A stretch of 64,000 nucleotides of DNA from assembly GCF_016093545.1 (NCBI RefSeq), contig NZ_JADKYX010000011.1, positions 62,001 to 126,000 of the forward strand. Direction: 5' to 3'. Of this stretch, positions 44,048 through 57,170 are shown one piece after another. How positions within the stretch are numbered: the stretch's first letter is position 1; every line of letters begins with the position of its first letter. Position numbers and translations under genes: made by a program. The notes under the pieces were generated by a model, which was given only the letters and a program-made list of their open reading frames with translations, was not told where the DNA came from and searched no databases. The DNA comes from Massilia rhizosphaerae. GTDB lineage: Bacteria > Pseudomonadota > Gammaproteobacteria > Burkholderiales > Burkholderiaceae_D.

Positions 44048-44203
44048 CAGCAGGTCCCGAGTGGTAAGACGGCAAAGGCGCAGTGTCGCATATTTGAAAC
44101 GATATTCCTAGGACGGCCACCCCGGCCGTTGTGCCCATGCGGCGTGATTATACGTGGGTTGCCCGACCGGCATCAGCCAAGCAACGCCCCGTTACATCTT
44201 CAA

Positions 44204-44447
44204 AATTCGGGGTCAGAGCACATTAGGTCGTGAATTCGGGGTCAGAGCACTTTTTCGCGCATGAGCTTTAAAGCAAGTTTTCGCACTGGCCGATGCGGAC
44301 CGGCCCGCGTCGAACGGTCAACATCGCATGAAACCGGGTTGTTGCTGCGCCCGGCCAATTGATCCGAAATTTGCTTTGACCCCGAATTTATGCTCTGACC
44401 CCGAATTTATGCTTTGACCCCGAATTTATGCTCTGACCCCGAATTTC
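44204..44447. repeat. MITE/REP-like element with GGGGTCAGAGCA termini
   Basis: Two left copies of AATTCGGGGTCAGAGCA (about 44204-44220 and 44233-44249) face four right inverted copies, GCTYTGACCCCGAATTT (starting about 44373, 44391, 44411 and 44431), the latter in a 20-bp tandem. The 120-bp centre holds no gene. It is inserted between lapA and ihfB, immediately downstream of the ihfB terminator. Confidence 0.85.
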
Positions 44448-44456
44448 GAATTTACG

Positions 44457-44487
44457 AAAAAAAACGGCGTCCTTGCGGACGCCGTTT
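44457..44487 (-). terminator. rho-independent terminator of ihfB
   Basis: AAACGGCGTCC (44462-44472) and GGACGCCGTTT (44477-44487) form an 11-bp stem with a TTGC loop, followed on the minus strand by a run of U residues. It lies 22 nt beyond the ihfB stop and likely ends the rpsA-ihfB transcript. Confidence 0.93.
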
Positions 44488-44508
44488 CGTGAGTCTGTCG
44501 CAGACGAA

Positions 44509-44814
44509 TCAGTCTTCGATGATCGGTTGCCCCACCATCGCGTCGACCCGTTCGCGCAACTGCTTGCCCGGTTTGAAGTGGGGCACCCGTTTTTCGGGCA
44601 CCATCACCTTGTCGCCGGACTTCGGGTTGCGGCCGATGCGGGGCGGCCGGCTGTTCAGGGCAAAGCTGCCGAAACCGCGGATCTCGATGCGCTGGCCGCT
44701 CGCGAGCGCGCCGGTCATCGCATCGAGGATGGTCTTGACGGCAAACTCGGCGTCTTTTGCCACCAGCTGAGAATAACGCTCGGCCAGGCGGTTGATCAGC
44801 TCGGACTTGGTCAT
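44509..44814 (-). CDS. ihfB: integration host factor subunit beta
   Basis: A 101-residue DNA-bending protein that pairs with IhfA. The DNA-binding arm signature IEIRGFGSFALNSRPPRIGRNPK is at about residues 43-65 (split around GFGSF), and the C-terminus extends slightly beyond E. coli IhfB. It sits 32 nt downstream of rpsA, the classical arrangement. Confidence 0.96.
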   Translation of the reverse strand: MTKSELINRLAERYSQLVAKDAEFAVKTILDAMTGALASGQRIEIRGFGSFALNSRPPRIGRNPKSGDKVMVPEKRVPHFKPGKQLRERVDAMVGQPIIED

Positions 44815-44846
44815 CTGCTTAGCTTCCGAAAAGGATTAGCCTTTAC

Positions 44847-46553
<1,707 letters not shown>

Positions 46554-46703
46554 AAGTTTTGAGATGTTAGCCAGCAGACCGGCCATATGCGATCTGAACT
46601 GGGTCAAGTTGAACCACACCCGCGGCAACACGCCCCGGGCACCAAAAAACGCCGCTCGCACGGCGCCAACACAGTCCCCACGACGTCGGGGAGAAATTCT
46701 TGT

Positions 46704-47366
46704 TCAGGAGTGCGCGTACCAGGCCAGCACCTGTTCGACGGCTTTGTCGGCCGTCATCTGCGACGTGTCGAGGATGTGCGCCCCCTCTGCCGGCACCAGC
46801 GGCGCCACGGCGCGCTGGGTGTCGCGCGCGTCGCGGGCCTGCAAATCCGCCAGCAGATCGTCCATATTAGCAGAAAATCCTTTGTCAATCAATTGCTTAT
46901 ACCGACGTTGCGCACGTGCCTCAACGCTTGCTGTCAAGAACACTTTCAGCTGTGCGCCGGGAAAGATCACGGTGCCCATATCGCGGCCATCGGCCACCAG
47001 GCCGGGCGTCTCGCGAAAGCTCAGTTGCAAGCCGTACAACGCCTGGCGCACGGCCGGCAGCGCGGCGATCTTCGATGCGGTATTGCCGACATCCTCGGCG
47101 CGGATGGCGTTGCCCACCTCTTCCGTCCCGAGATAGATGTGGCCGCCGTTGAAGCGGACGTTCAGGTGTTCGGCCACCTTGGCCAGCGCGTGCTCGTCGC
47201 GCATGTCGGTCCCGCGGCGCAGCGCGGACAGCGCGGTGAGGCGGTACAGCGCGCCGGAATCCAGCAGGTGGAAGCCCAGGCGGTCGGCGACCTTTTGGGC
47301 CACCGTGCCCTTGCCCGAGGCGGTCGGGCCGTCAATCGTAATGACGGGAATATTCGTGTTCGGCAT
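46704..47366 (-). CDS. cmk: cytidylate kinase
   Basis: A 220-residue NMP kinase converting CMP and dCMP to the diphosphates. The P-loop is in IDGPTASGKGTVAQ (residues 9-22). GRDMGTVIFPGA and the lid segment RAQRRYKQL are present. It lies between aroA and rpsA, the conserved order in beta-proteobacteria; a 150-bp gap before rpsA probably holds the rpsA promoter and leader. Confidence 0.96.
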   Translation of the reverse strand: MPNTNIPVITIDGPTASGKGTVAQKVADRLGFHLLDSGALYRLTALSALRRGTDMRDEHALAKVAEHLNVRFNGGHIYLGTEEVGNAIRAEDVGNTASKIAALPAVRQALYGLQLSFRETPGLVADGRDMGTVIFPGAQLKVFLTASVEARAQRRYKQLIDKGFSANMDDLLADLQARDARDTQRAVAPLVPAEGAHILDTSQMTADKAVEQVLAWYAHS

Positions 47367-47394
47367 GTAGGTGTGTGATGTCAGGATTACCCCG

Positions 47395-48726
47395 TCAGGA
47401 TAAAGTGTCCTGGGCGATTCCGGAAAACGTTTCGAAATAATCCGGGAACGTCTTGGCTACGCACTTCGGATCGTTGATGCGCATGGCGTTCCCGCGCCGC
47501 GCCGCGCCATCGAGCGAGGCGAGCGAGAAGCACATCGCCATCCGGTGATCGTCGTAGGTGTCGATGGTGGCCGGCGACAGCGTCTCCGGCGGCGTCACGC
47601 GGATATAGTCCGGGCCCTCTTCCACCGTCGCGCCGACCTTGCGCAGCTCCGTCGCCATCGCGGCCAGGCGGTCCGTTTCCTTCACGCGCCAGCTGGCGAT
47701 GTTGCGCAGGGTGCTCGTGCCGTCCGCGTACAGCGCGGCGACGGCGATCGTCATCGCGGCGTCCGGGATGTGGTTGAAGTCCGCGTCGATGGCTTTCAAC
47801 ACGCCGTTCGACTTGGCCTCGATCCAGTTGTCGCCCTTGGTGATCGTGGCGCCCATCAACTCGAGCGCATCGGCGAAGCGCACGTCGCCCTGGATCGACT
47901 CCTTGCCCACGCCTTCCACGCGCACCGGACCGCCGGCGATGGCGCCCGCGGCCAGGAAGTACGACGCCGACGACGCATCGCCCTCGACGTGGATGCTGCC
48001 CGGGCTGCGGTACGTCTGGCCCGGCTGCACGGTGAACGACGCCCAGCCGTCCTGGCCGACCGTCACGCCGAAGCGGCGCATCAGGTTCAGGGTGATCTCG
48101 ATGTACGGCTTGGAAATCAGCTCGCCCACGACCTCGATCGTCACCGGCTGCGTCTGCGCCATCAACGGCGCGGCCATCAGCAGCGCGGTGAGGAACTGGC
48201 TCGACACGTTGCCGCGCACGGCGATGCGGTCCGGCTGCACGTGCCCCTTGCGGATGTGCAGCGGCGGATAGCCCGGATTGCCCGTGTATTCGATGCTGGC
48301 GCCGACGGCGTTCAGCGCGTCGACCAGGTCGCCGATCGGACGCTCGTGCATGCGCTCGACGCCGTGCAGCGTGTAGTCGCCGCCGATCACGGCCAGCGCC
48401 GCCGTCAGCGGACGGATCGCGGTGCCCGCATTCCCCATGAACAGGTCGGCCTGGCCGACGGGCAGCTTGCCGGCGGCGCCGTGCACGACGTGCGTGCGGT
48501 CGTCGATCTGCTCCCACTGGATGCCCAGCTTGCGCAGGGCGTCCAGCATGACGGACGTGTCGTCCGATGCGAGCAGGTCGTGGATGGTCGTCGTGCCTTC
48601 GGACAGCGCGGCCAGCAGCAAGGTGCGGTTGGAGATACTCTTCGACCCCGGCAGGCGTACGGTGCCCTGCACGCGCATCACGGGTTCGAGGTCGATGTGC
48701 TGGGGATAGATTTTAGCTTGTGTCAT
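47395..48726 (-). CDS. aroA: 3-phosphoshikimate 1-carboxyvinyltransferase (EPSP synthase)
   Basis: The 443-residue enzyme joins shikimate-3-phosphate and PEP in the sixth shikimate step. The N-terminal LPGSKSISNRTLLLAAL motif and the LFMGNAGTAIRPLTAAL motif are intact, as are RVKETDR and the C-terminal DDHRMAM. The GNAGTA-x-R-P form is that of class I enzymes. I chose the ATG at 48726, which overlaps the tyrA stop (ATGA); reading further upstream would enter tyrA. Confidence 0.96.
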   Translation of the reverse strand: MTQAKIYPQHIDLEPVMRVQGTVRLPGSKSISNRTLLLAALSEGTTTIHDLLASDDTSVMLDALRKLGIQWEQIDDRTHVVHGAAGKLPVGQADLFMGNAGTAIRPLTAALAVIGGDYTLHGVERMHERPIGDLVDALNAVGASIEYTGNPGYPPLHIRKGHVQPDRIAVRGNVSSQFLTALLMAAPLMAQTQPVTIEVVGELISKPYIEITLNLMRRFGVTVGQDGWASFTVQPGQTYRSPGSIHVEGDASSASYFLAAGAIAGGPVRVEGVGKESIQGDVRFADALELMGATITKGDNWIEAKSNGVLKAIDADFNHIPDAAMTIAVAALYADGTSTLRNIASWRVKETDRLAAMATELRKVGATVEEGPDYIRVTPPETLSPATIDTYDDHRMAMCFSLASLDGAARRGNAMRINDPKCVAKTFPDYFETFSGIAQDTLS

Positions 48727-49631
48727 TTTCCAGATTCCTGATCGGGGGCCGGCGGCTTTTCCGCGGTTTCGATCGCTTCGATCCACGCACGGCGGGCGCG
48801 CTGGGCGTTGGCGTAGGTCGCCTCCAGCGCGGCCCCGTCGCCGGCGGCGAGCCGCGCGCGAAGGTGAGTCAATTGGGCCAGATACGCATCGAGTTCGCCG
48901 AGCAGCGCGTCGCGGTTCGCGAGGCTGATGTCGCGCCACATTTCCGGCGACGAGCCCGCGATGCGGGTGAAATCGCGGAAGCCGCTGGCGGCGTACTGGA
49001 ACAGCAAATCCGCGTGCGGCTTGGCGGCGATGTCGTCGACGAGCGCGTACGCGAGCAGGTGCGGCAGGTGGCTGACGGCCGCGAACACCTTGTCGTGTTC
49101 CTGCGGCGTGAGCATGTGGATGACGGCGCCGCACGTGCGCCACGCGGCCGCCACTTTGTCGATGGCGTCCGGCGCGTTTTCCGGCAGCGGCGCCAGCACG
49201 GTTTTCTTGCCGCGGTACAGGTCGGGGATCGCCGCGTCCGGGCCGTTCGATTCGCGCCCGGCGATCGGGTGGCCCGGCACGAACTGCTTGACGCGGTCGC
49301 CCAGCGCCGCGCGCGCGGCCGCCACGACGTCGGACTTGGTGCTGCCCGCGTCCGTGACGATCGTCTGCGGCTCCAGGTACGGCAGGAGCGACGCGAGAAT
49401 GGGGCCGGTCTGCGCGACCGGGGCCGCCAGCAGCACGAGGTCCGCGCCGCGCAGCGCCTCCTGCGGCGAGGCGGCCGCCTCGTCGATGATCCCGAGCTCA
49501 CGCGCGCGCGCCAGCGCCTGCGCGGACCGCCCGAGGCCCACGACGCGATCCACGGCACCGGCCGCCTTCAGCCCCAGCGCGAACGAGCCGCCGATCAGGC
49601 CGACGCCGACGATGACGACTTTCGTAAACAT
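48723..49631 (-). CDS. tyrA: prephenate dehydrogenase
   Basis: A 302-residue enzyme of tyrosine synthesis converting prephenate to 4-hydroxyphenylpyruvate with NAD(P). The N-terminal Rossmann motif VVIVGVGLIGGSFALGL is at residues 5-21. The helical C-terminal domain has PGHPIAGRESNGP with the catalytic His and AVSHLPHLLAYAL. The ATG at 49631 overlaps the hisC stop (TGATG) and starts where conservation begins. There is no chorismate mutase domain. Confidence 0.94.
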   Translation of the reverse strand: MFTKVVIVGVGLIGGSFALGLKAAGAVDRVVGLGRSAQALARARELGIIDEAAASPQEALRGADLVLLAAPVAQTGPILASLLPYLEPQTIVTDAGSTKSDVVAAARAALGDRVKQFVPGHPIAGRESNGPDAAIPDLYRGKKTVLAPLPENAPDAIDKVAAAWRTCGAVIHMLTPQEHDKVFAAVSHLPHLLAYALVDDIAAKPHADLLFQYAASGFRDFTRIAGSSPEMWRDISLANRDALLGELDAYLAQLTHLRARLAAGDGAALEATYANAQRARRAWIEAIETAEKPPAPDQESGK

Positions 49632-50734
49632 CAGGCGAGCGCGCGCTTGAGCGCTTCGACGAAGCGGGCATTCTCTTCCGGCAGGCCGATCGAAATGCGC
49701 AGCCATTGCGGCAAGCCGTACGCGCCGACCGGGCGCACGATCACGCCCTGCTTCAGCAGCGCCAGGTTCACGCGCGCGCCGGCGCCGTCGTCGTCGCCCA
49801 CTTTCACGAGCACGAAGTTGCCGTACGACGGGACGTATTCCAGGCCCAGTTCTTCGAACGCCGCCGTCAGCTGCTTGTAGCCGGCGCGGTTGTTCTCGAA
49901 ACCCTTCTGCAGGAAGGCCTTGTCGTTCAGCGCCGCGATGGCGGCGGCCTGCGCGAGCGAGTTCACGTTGAACGGTTGGCGGATACGGTTCATCAGGTCC
50001 GTCACGGCCGGCTGGGCGATGGCGAAACCGACGCGCAGGCCCGCCAGGCCATACGCTTTGGAGAACGTGCGCGAGACGATCAGGTTCGGGTATTTACGGA
50101 CCCACTGCGTCGATTCGAACTGGTCCTTCGGTTCCAGGTATTCGTTGTAGGCCTCGTCCAGCACGACAACGACGGACGCCGGCACCTTGGCCAGGAACGC
50201 TTCGATTTCGGCAGCCGGGATGAACGTGCCGGTCGGATTGTTCGGGTTGGCGATGTAGACGAGGCGCGTGTCGGCATCGATCGCGGCCGCCATCGCATCG
50301 AGGTCGTGGCCATGATTCTTGGCCGAAACGACGATGCCGCGCGCGCCGACGCCCTGCGTGGCCAGCGCGTACACGGCGAACGAGTACTGCGCGTAGACGA
50401 CGGCCTGGTCCTTCTGCACGAACGCGTGCGCGGCGATTTCCAGGATATCGTTGGAGCCGTTGCCGAGCGTGATCCAGTCGGCCGGCACGTCGTAGCGCTT
50501 GGCCAGCGCGGCCTTCAGCTCGAAGCCGTTGGCGTCCGGGTAGCGGCCGAGTTCCGCGGCCGCGGCGGCCATCGCGGCCTTGGCCGATTCCGGCACGCCG
50601 AACGGGTTTTCGTTGGAGGCCAGCTTGACGATATTGGCTTCATCGAGGCCGAACTCGCGGGCGACTTCGGAAATGGGTTTGCCGGCCTGGTAGGGGGCGA
50701 TGGCACGGACGTAGTCTGGACCGAATTGCGACAT
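49631..50734 (-). CDS. hisC: histidinol-phosphate aminotransferase (HisC2 type)
   Basis: A 367-residue class I/II PLP aminotransferase. ASNENPFG near residue 40, GNGSNDILE, PNNPTG near 160, DEAYNEY, and the PLP lysine in SRTFSKAYGLAGLRVG (about residue 225) are visible. Position between pheA and tyrA points to the form that also transaminates aromatic amino acids (phenylpyruvate or hydroxyphenylpyruvate); a histidine role cannot be excluded. Confidence 0.93.
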   Translation of the reverse strand: MSQFGPDYVRAIAPYQAGKPISEVAREFGLDEANIVKLASNENPFGVPESAKAAMAAAAAELGRYPDANGFELKAALAKRYDVPADWITLGNGSNDILEIAAHAFVQKDQAVVYAQYSFAVYALATQGVGARGIVVSAKNHGHDLDAMAAAIDADTRLVYIANPNNPTGTFIPAAEIEAFLAKVPASVVVVLDEAYNEYLEPKDQFESTQWVRKYPNLIVSRTFSKAYGLAGLRVGFAIAQPAVTDLMNRIRQPFNVNSLAQAAAIAALNDKAFLQKGFENNRAGYKQLTAAFEELGLEYVPSYGNFVLVKVGDDDGAGARVNLALLKQGVIVRPVGAYGLPQWLRISIGLPEENARFVEALKRALA

Positions 50735-50763
50735 GGGATTCTCTTGGCTTTGGTGAGGATGGT

Positions 50764-51834
50764 TCAGAGGCCGACGGGATACGATCCCAATACCTTGAAG
50801 AAGGCGGCGTTGTCCTTGAGTTCTTCGAGCGCGCGGCCGACGGCGGCATCGGCGATGTGGCCCTCGACGTCGACATAGAAGTAGTACTCCCACGTGCCGA
50901 TGCGCGCGGGACGCGACTCGAAGCGCGTCATCGACACGCCGTGCTTCGCGAGCGGCGCGAGCAGGCTGTAGACGGCGCCGGCCTTGTTCGGCACCGCCAG
51001 CACGATCGACGTGCGATCCTTGCCGGACGGGCCCGTGGCCTGGCTGCCGATGATCAGGAAACGGGTGCGGTTGTGCGGATCGTCCTGGATGTGCGCCTGC
51101 ACCACGCCCAGCTTGTACTGTTCGCCGGCCATCTCGCTGGCGATCGCGGCGACGGTCGGGTCCTGGCTCGCCAGCACCGCGGCTTCCGCGTTCGACGCGA
51201 CGGCGCGCCGTTCGATGCCCGGATGGTGCAGGTTGAGCCACACCTGGCACTGGGCCAGCGCCTGCGAATGGGCGCACACGACCTTCACGCCTTCCATCGT
51301 GCCCGTCTTCGTCATGAGGCTGTGGTGCACGGGGATCGACACTTCGCCGCTGATGATGGTCGTCGTCGCGAGCATCAGGTCGAGCGTGCGGTTGATGGCG
51401 CCCTCGGACGAATTCTCGACGGGGACAACGCCGTAGTCAGCCGTGCCGGCCTCGGTGGCGCGGAACACTTCATCGATCGACACGCAGGGCAGGCCTTCGA
51501 CGGCGCTGCCGAAATGCTGGAACGCGGCCTCCTGGGTGAACGTGCCGGTCGGGCCGAGGTAGGCGACCGTCACGCGTTTTTCCAGCGCGCGGCAGGACGA
51601 CATGATCTCGCGGAAGATGGTCTGCACGTCCTGGTTCTTCAGCGGACCGGGATTGCGCTCGGCCACGCTGCGCAGCACCTGCGCTTCGCGCTCGGGGCGG
51701 AACACGGGGGCGTTCGTCTCGGCCTTGACGTGGCCGACTTCCTGCGCGACCTTGCCGCGGCGCGAAAGGAGTTCGAGGATTTGCGCGTCGATCGCATCGA
51801 TCTGTTCGCGCAGGGGTTTCAGTTTGTCTGTCAT
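50764..51834 (-). CDS. pheA: bifunctional chorismate mutase/prephenate dehydratase (P-protein)
   Basis: A 356-residue enzyme of phenylalanine synthesis. The N-terminal chorismate mutase helix domain (1-90) has LREQIDAIDAQILELLSRRG. The prephenate dehydratase domain (about 93-270) has YLGPTGTFTQEAA and the catalytic NSSEGAINRTLD stretch. A C-terminal ACT domain (about 280-355, KAGAVYSLLAP and ESRPAR) allows feedback by phenylalanine. It lies 30 nt upstream of hisC. Confidence 0.96.
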   Translation of the reverse strand: MTDKLKPLREQIDAIDAQILELLSRRGKVAQEVGHVKAETNAPVFRPEREAQVLRSVAERNPGPLKNQDVQTIFREIMSSCRALEKRVTVAYLGPTGTFTQEAAFQHFGSAVEGLPCVSIDEVFRATEAGTADYGVVPVENSSEGAINRTLDLMLATTTIISGEVSIPVHHSLMTKTGTMEGVKVVCAHSQALAQCQVWLNLHHPGIERRAVASNAEAAVLASQDPTVAAIASEMAGEQYKLGVVQAHIQDDPHNRTRFLIIGSQATGPSGKDRTSIVLAVPNKAGAVYSLLAPLAKHGVSMTRFESRPARIGTWEYYFYVDVEGHIADAAVGRALEELKDNAAFFKVLGSYPVGL

Positions 51835-51882
51835 TGTCTGCTCATTGGGTGCGGTTCACGGCCCGAAAAAACGGAATGGCTG

Positions 51883-51951
51883 CCGTAGGGTGGGCACCCC
51901 GTGCCCACCTTTGCTCGGCAGCATGGTGGGCGCGGAGCGCCCACCCTACGG
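51883..51951. repeat. palindromic GTAGGGTGGGC element
   Basis: CCGTAGGGTGGGC (51883-51895) pairs with GCCCACCCTACGG (51939-51951). Two smaller hairpins, GGTGGGCACC.. and GGTGGGCGCGG..CGCCCACC, lie inside. It sits between pheA and the serC stop. Such palindromes recur intergenically in many proteobacterial genomes; no coding content. Confidence 0.8.
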
Positions 51952-51979
51952 TCCGGTCAAGGGCACAACCGGGTGCGCA

Positions 51980-53086
51980 TCAGCGCCCCGCGAACTCGTT
52001 CAAATAATCGACCAGGGCTTGCACGCCCTCGATCGGCATCGCGTTGTAGATCGATGCCCGCATACCGCCGACGGACTTGTGGCCCTTCAGTTGCAGCAGG
52101 CCGCGCGCTTTGGCGCCGGCCAGGAATTGTTCGTTCAACGACTCATCGCGCAGGTAGAACGGTACGTTCATGCGCGAGCGATATTCGGGCGCCACACGAT
52201 TCTGGTAAAAATCGTCGGCGTCCAGCGCCGCGTACAGCAGGCGCGCTTTTTCGATGTTGCAGCGTTCCATCTCGGCCACGCCGCCCAGTTTTTTCAGGTG
52301 CGCGAACACGAGGCCCGCGATATAGATCGCATACGTCGGCGGCGTGTTCAGCATCGAGTCGGCGTCGGCCACGGCGCGCCAGTTGAACACGCCGGGGCAG
52401 ATCGGCAGCGCGTAGTCGAGCAGGTCGTCGCGCACGATGGTGATCGTCAGGCCCGCCGGGCCGATGTTCTTTTGCGCGCCGGCGAAGATCACGCCGTATT
52501 TCGACACGTCGATGGTGCGCGACAGGATGTGCGACGACATGTCGACGACGAGCGGCGTGTCGCCCTGCACGGTGGGCACGTAGCCGATCTCGACGCCGTC
52601 GATGGTCTCGTTGGTGCACACGTGCAGGTAGGCGGCGTCGGCGCTCAGCTTCCACGTTTCCTGCGGCGGCACGGTGGTGAAGCGGCTCGCCTCGCCGGAT
52701 GCGGCAACGTTCACGTTCGCATAGCGCCGCGCTTCCTTGAGCGACTTGCCCGACCACGAACCGGTGTGGACGAAGTCGATCGTGGCCGGCTGGGGTTTGC
52801 GGCCCACCATGTTCAGCGGAATGATGGCGTTCTGGCCGAGGCCGCCGCCCTGCATGAACAGGACCTTGTAGTTGGCCGGCACGCCCAGCAGTTCGCGCAG
52901 GTCGGCTTCGGCCTGCTGCGCGATCGAGATGAATTCGGGGCCGCGGTGGCTCATCTCCATCACGGACATGCCGCTGCCGTGCCAGTCCAGCATCTCGTCG
53001 GCGGCCTGGCGCAGGACTTCCTTCGGCAGGACGGCCGGGCCGGCGGAGAAGTTATAAACCTGGGTGGCGGCGAGAGATTGATTCAC
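51980..53086 (-). CDS. serC: phosphoserine aminotransferase
   Basis: A 368-residue PLP aminotransferase making phosphoserine from 3-phosphohydroxypyruvate; it can also serve pyridoxine synthesis. The N-terminus YNFSAGPAVLPKEVL, the MSHRGPEF motif, MQGGGLGQNAIIPLN and the PLP lysine in VIFAGAQKNIGPAG (about residue 199) are present. I chose the GTG at 53086 with an AAGGA site; reading further upstream gives no conserved sequence. Downstream lies a palindromic element and pheA. Confidence 0.95.
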   Translation of the reverse strand: MNQSLAATQVYNFSAGPAVLPKEVLRQAADEMLDWHGSGMSVMEMSHRGPEFISIAQQAEADLRELLGVPANYKVLFMQGGGLGQNAIIPLNMVGRKPQPATIDFVHTGSWSGKSLKEARRYANVNVAASGEASRFTTVPPQETWKLSADAAYLHVCTNETIDGVEIGYVPTVQGDTPLVVDMSSHILSRTIDVSKYGVIFAGAQKNIGPAGLTITIVRDDLLDYALPICPGVFNWRAVADADSMLNTPPTYAIYIAGLVFAHLKKLGGVAEMERCNIEKARLLYAALDADDFYQNRVAPEYRSRMNVPFYLRDESLNEQFLAGAKARGLLQLKGHKSVGGMRASIYNAMPIEGVQALVDYLNEFAGR

Positions 53087-53239
53087 GAATATCCTTGAAT
53101 GAGTGCGGGTGCGGCGGCGTGCGTTCCCGTCATGACAATGCGGGTTCCTCGATTTTCGCACGAAACTTGCAAAAAATCCTCTACCACTGCCATTTCGCGG
53201 CCCGGTGCCACATTGCGGAAAGACCACCGCCCGAAAAAG

Positions 53240-53256
53240 TGCTCCGACCCCGAATT
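53240..53256. repeat. solo copy of the GGGGTCAGAGCA-type repeat (degenerate)
   Basis: TGCTCCGACCCCGAATT is one mismatch from the inverted unit TGCTCTGACCCCGAATT found at the 19-kb and 44-kb elements. It lies between serC and the gyrA terminator. No partner copies are nearby, so it may be a remnant or a solo end. Confidence 0.7.
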
Positions 53257-53263
53257 GCGGGAA

Positions 53264-53299
53264 TAAAAAAGCCGCCGGTGCTGGCGCGCGGCGGCTTTT
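53264..53299 (-). terminator. rho-independent terminator of gyrA
   Basis: AAAAGCCGCCG (53267-53277) and CGGCGGCTTTT (53289-53299) form an 11-bp stem with an 11-nt loop, followed on the minus strand by T residues. It begins 19 nt after the gyrA stop. Confidence 0.92.
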
Positions 53300-53317
53300 C
53301 GGCGGAGGGAACCCGGC

Positions 53318-55933
<2,616 letters not shown>

Positions 55934-56328
55934 TGTGCGGGTCGGCGCCTTCAGGCTGATCTGTTGAATTCCAAGCCCATGATTTTACCACGGCCGACCT
56001 GCCAGCAACGCATTTCGGCCGCCAGCGAAGGCGATAGCAAACTGGCACAATTAGCGCATTGACACATTCCTGTCATAAACGTTCGTCAAGCTTCGATACG
56101 CTTGTCGACACCTTGTTGCGCAGAAACAACGCGACAAATAGCATGCAAGGCAATTGGTCGACCACGGTTCGTGCGGATGTGGCGTATGTGGCAAAATGGC
56201 CGAGACGTTAATTGCTTGTTTCACAATGCGGAACTGACATGTTGTCTCGAGTGTTAATCTTATACTCACGTCTTATTGCCCCTGAGCAGTTTCGCTGCTA
56301 GAAGATTTTACCGAAAGGAAGAAAAAAT
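55934..56328. other. 395-bp divergent intergenic region between gyrA and ompA
   Basis: No gene is seen. It must hold the promoters of gyrA (leftward) and ompA (rightward). The ompA leader ends in a purine-rich ribosome site (GAAAGGAAG) shortly before 56329. No clear operator or hairpin stands out. Confidence 0.5.
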
Positions 56329-57045
56329 ATGAATAAATTGGCAACCCTCGTATTCGCTGCCACGGCCGCGATGGCGGGCAGCGCATCCGCGCAAAGCGCA
56401 CCTCCGTATGCGCCGCTGACCACCGATATTCACGCTCGCACGCCGTACAGCGCTTACGTGCAGGATGCCCGTGGTGTCATCGCCCGCGATCCGTTCGGCC
56501 TGTGCTGGCGCACCGGCTACTGGACCCCGGCCGACGCGGTCCCGGGCTGCGACGCGCCGCTGTGCGTGCCGCCGGAACACCTGGAAAACGGCAAGTGCGT
56601 CGCACCGCCGCCTCCGCCGGTCGCCGCTCCGGCACCTGCCGCCCCGGCTCCGGCCCCAGCACCGGCTCCGGTCCCGACCTCGGAAAAAGTGAGCTACTCG
56701 GCTGACGCCTTCTTCGACTTCGACAAAGCCGTGCTGAAGCCGGCCGGCAAGGCATCGCTGGACGACCTCGTCACGAAGCTGAAAGACATCAACCTGGAAG
56801 TCATCATCGCCGTCGGCCACACCGACTCGGTGGGCACCGATGCCTACAACCAGAAGCTGTCCGTGCGCCGCGCCGACGCCGTCAAGGCTTATCTGCAGAG
56901 CAAGGGCGTCGATGCAAAACGCGTCTACACCGAAGGCAAGGGCGAGAAACAGCCGGTCGCCGACAACAAGACCGCCGCCGGCCGTGCGAAGAACCGCCGC
57001 GTGGAAATCGAAGTCGTCGGTACCCGCAGCAGCCAGCAGCAGTAA
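56329..57045 (+). CDS. ompA: OmpA-family peptidoglycan-binding outer-membrane protein
   Basis: A 238-residue protein with a signal peptide (about 1-21, ending ASA). A short N-terminal region contains two cysteine-bearing segments (FGLCWRTGYW and PGCDAPLCVPP), followed by a Pro/Ala hinge (about 92-118). The OmpA C-terminal domain follows (about 122-235), with FFDFDKAVLKPAGKASLDDL and the NKTAAGRAKNRRVEIEV peptidoglycan-binding motif. There is no 8-strand barrel, so this is the short OmpA form common in Burkholderiales. It is followed by a strong terminator. Confidence 0.92.
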   Translation: MNKLATLVFAATAAMAGSASAQSAPPYAPLTTDIHARTPYSAYVQDARGVIARDPFGLCWRTGYWTPADAVPGCDAPLCVPPEHLENGKCVAPPPPPVAAPAPAAPAPAPAPAPVPTSEKVSYSADAFFDFDKAVLKPAGKASLDDLVTKLKDINLEVIIAVGHTDSVGTDAYNQKLSVRRADAVKAYLQSKGVDAKRVYTEGKGEKQPVADNKTAAGRAKNRRVEIEVVGTRSSQQQ

Positions 57046-57071
57046 TTCTTAATTCTGCTTGACGCCTGGAC

Positions 57072-57096
57072 AACCCCGCTTCGGCGGGGTTTTTTT
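57072..57096 (+). terminator. rho-independent terminator of ompA
   Basis: AACCCCGC and GCGGGGTT pair around a TTCG tetraloop and run into seven T residues. It begins about 25 nt after the ompA stop. Confidence 0.97.
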
Positions 57097-57170
57097 ATGT
57101 CTCACCGGCATGTGTTTTTTTTCGCGACCCCATCCGTGCCGGCTACCCATTTCCGCTATCATTCCGTCCT

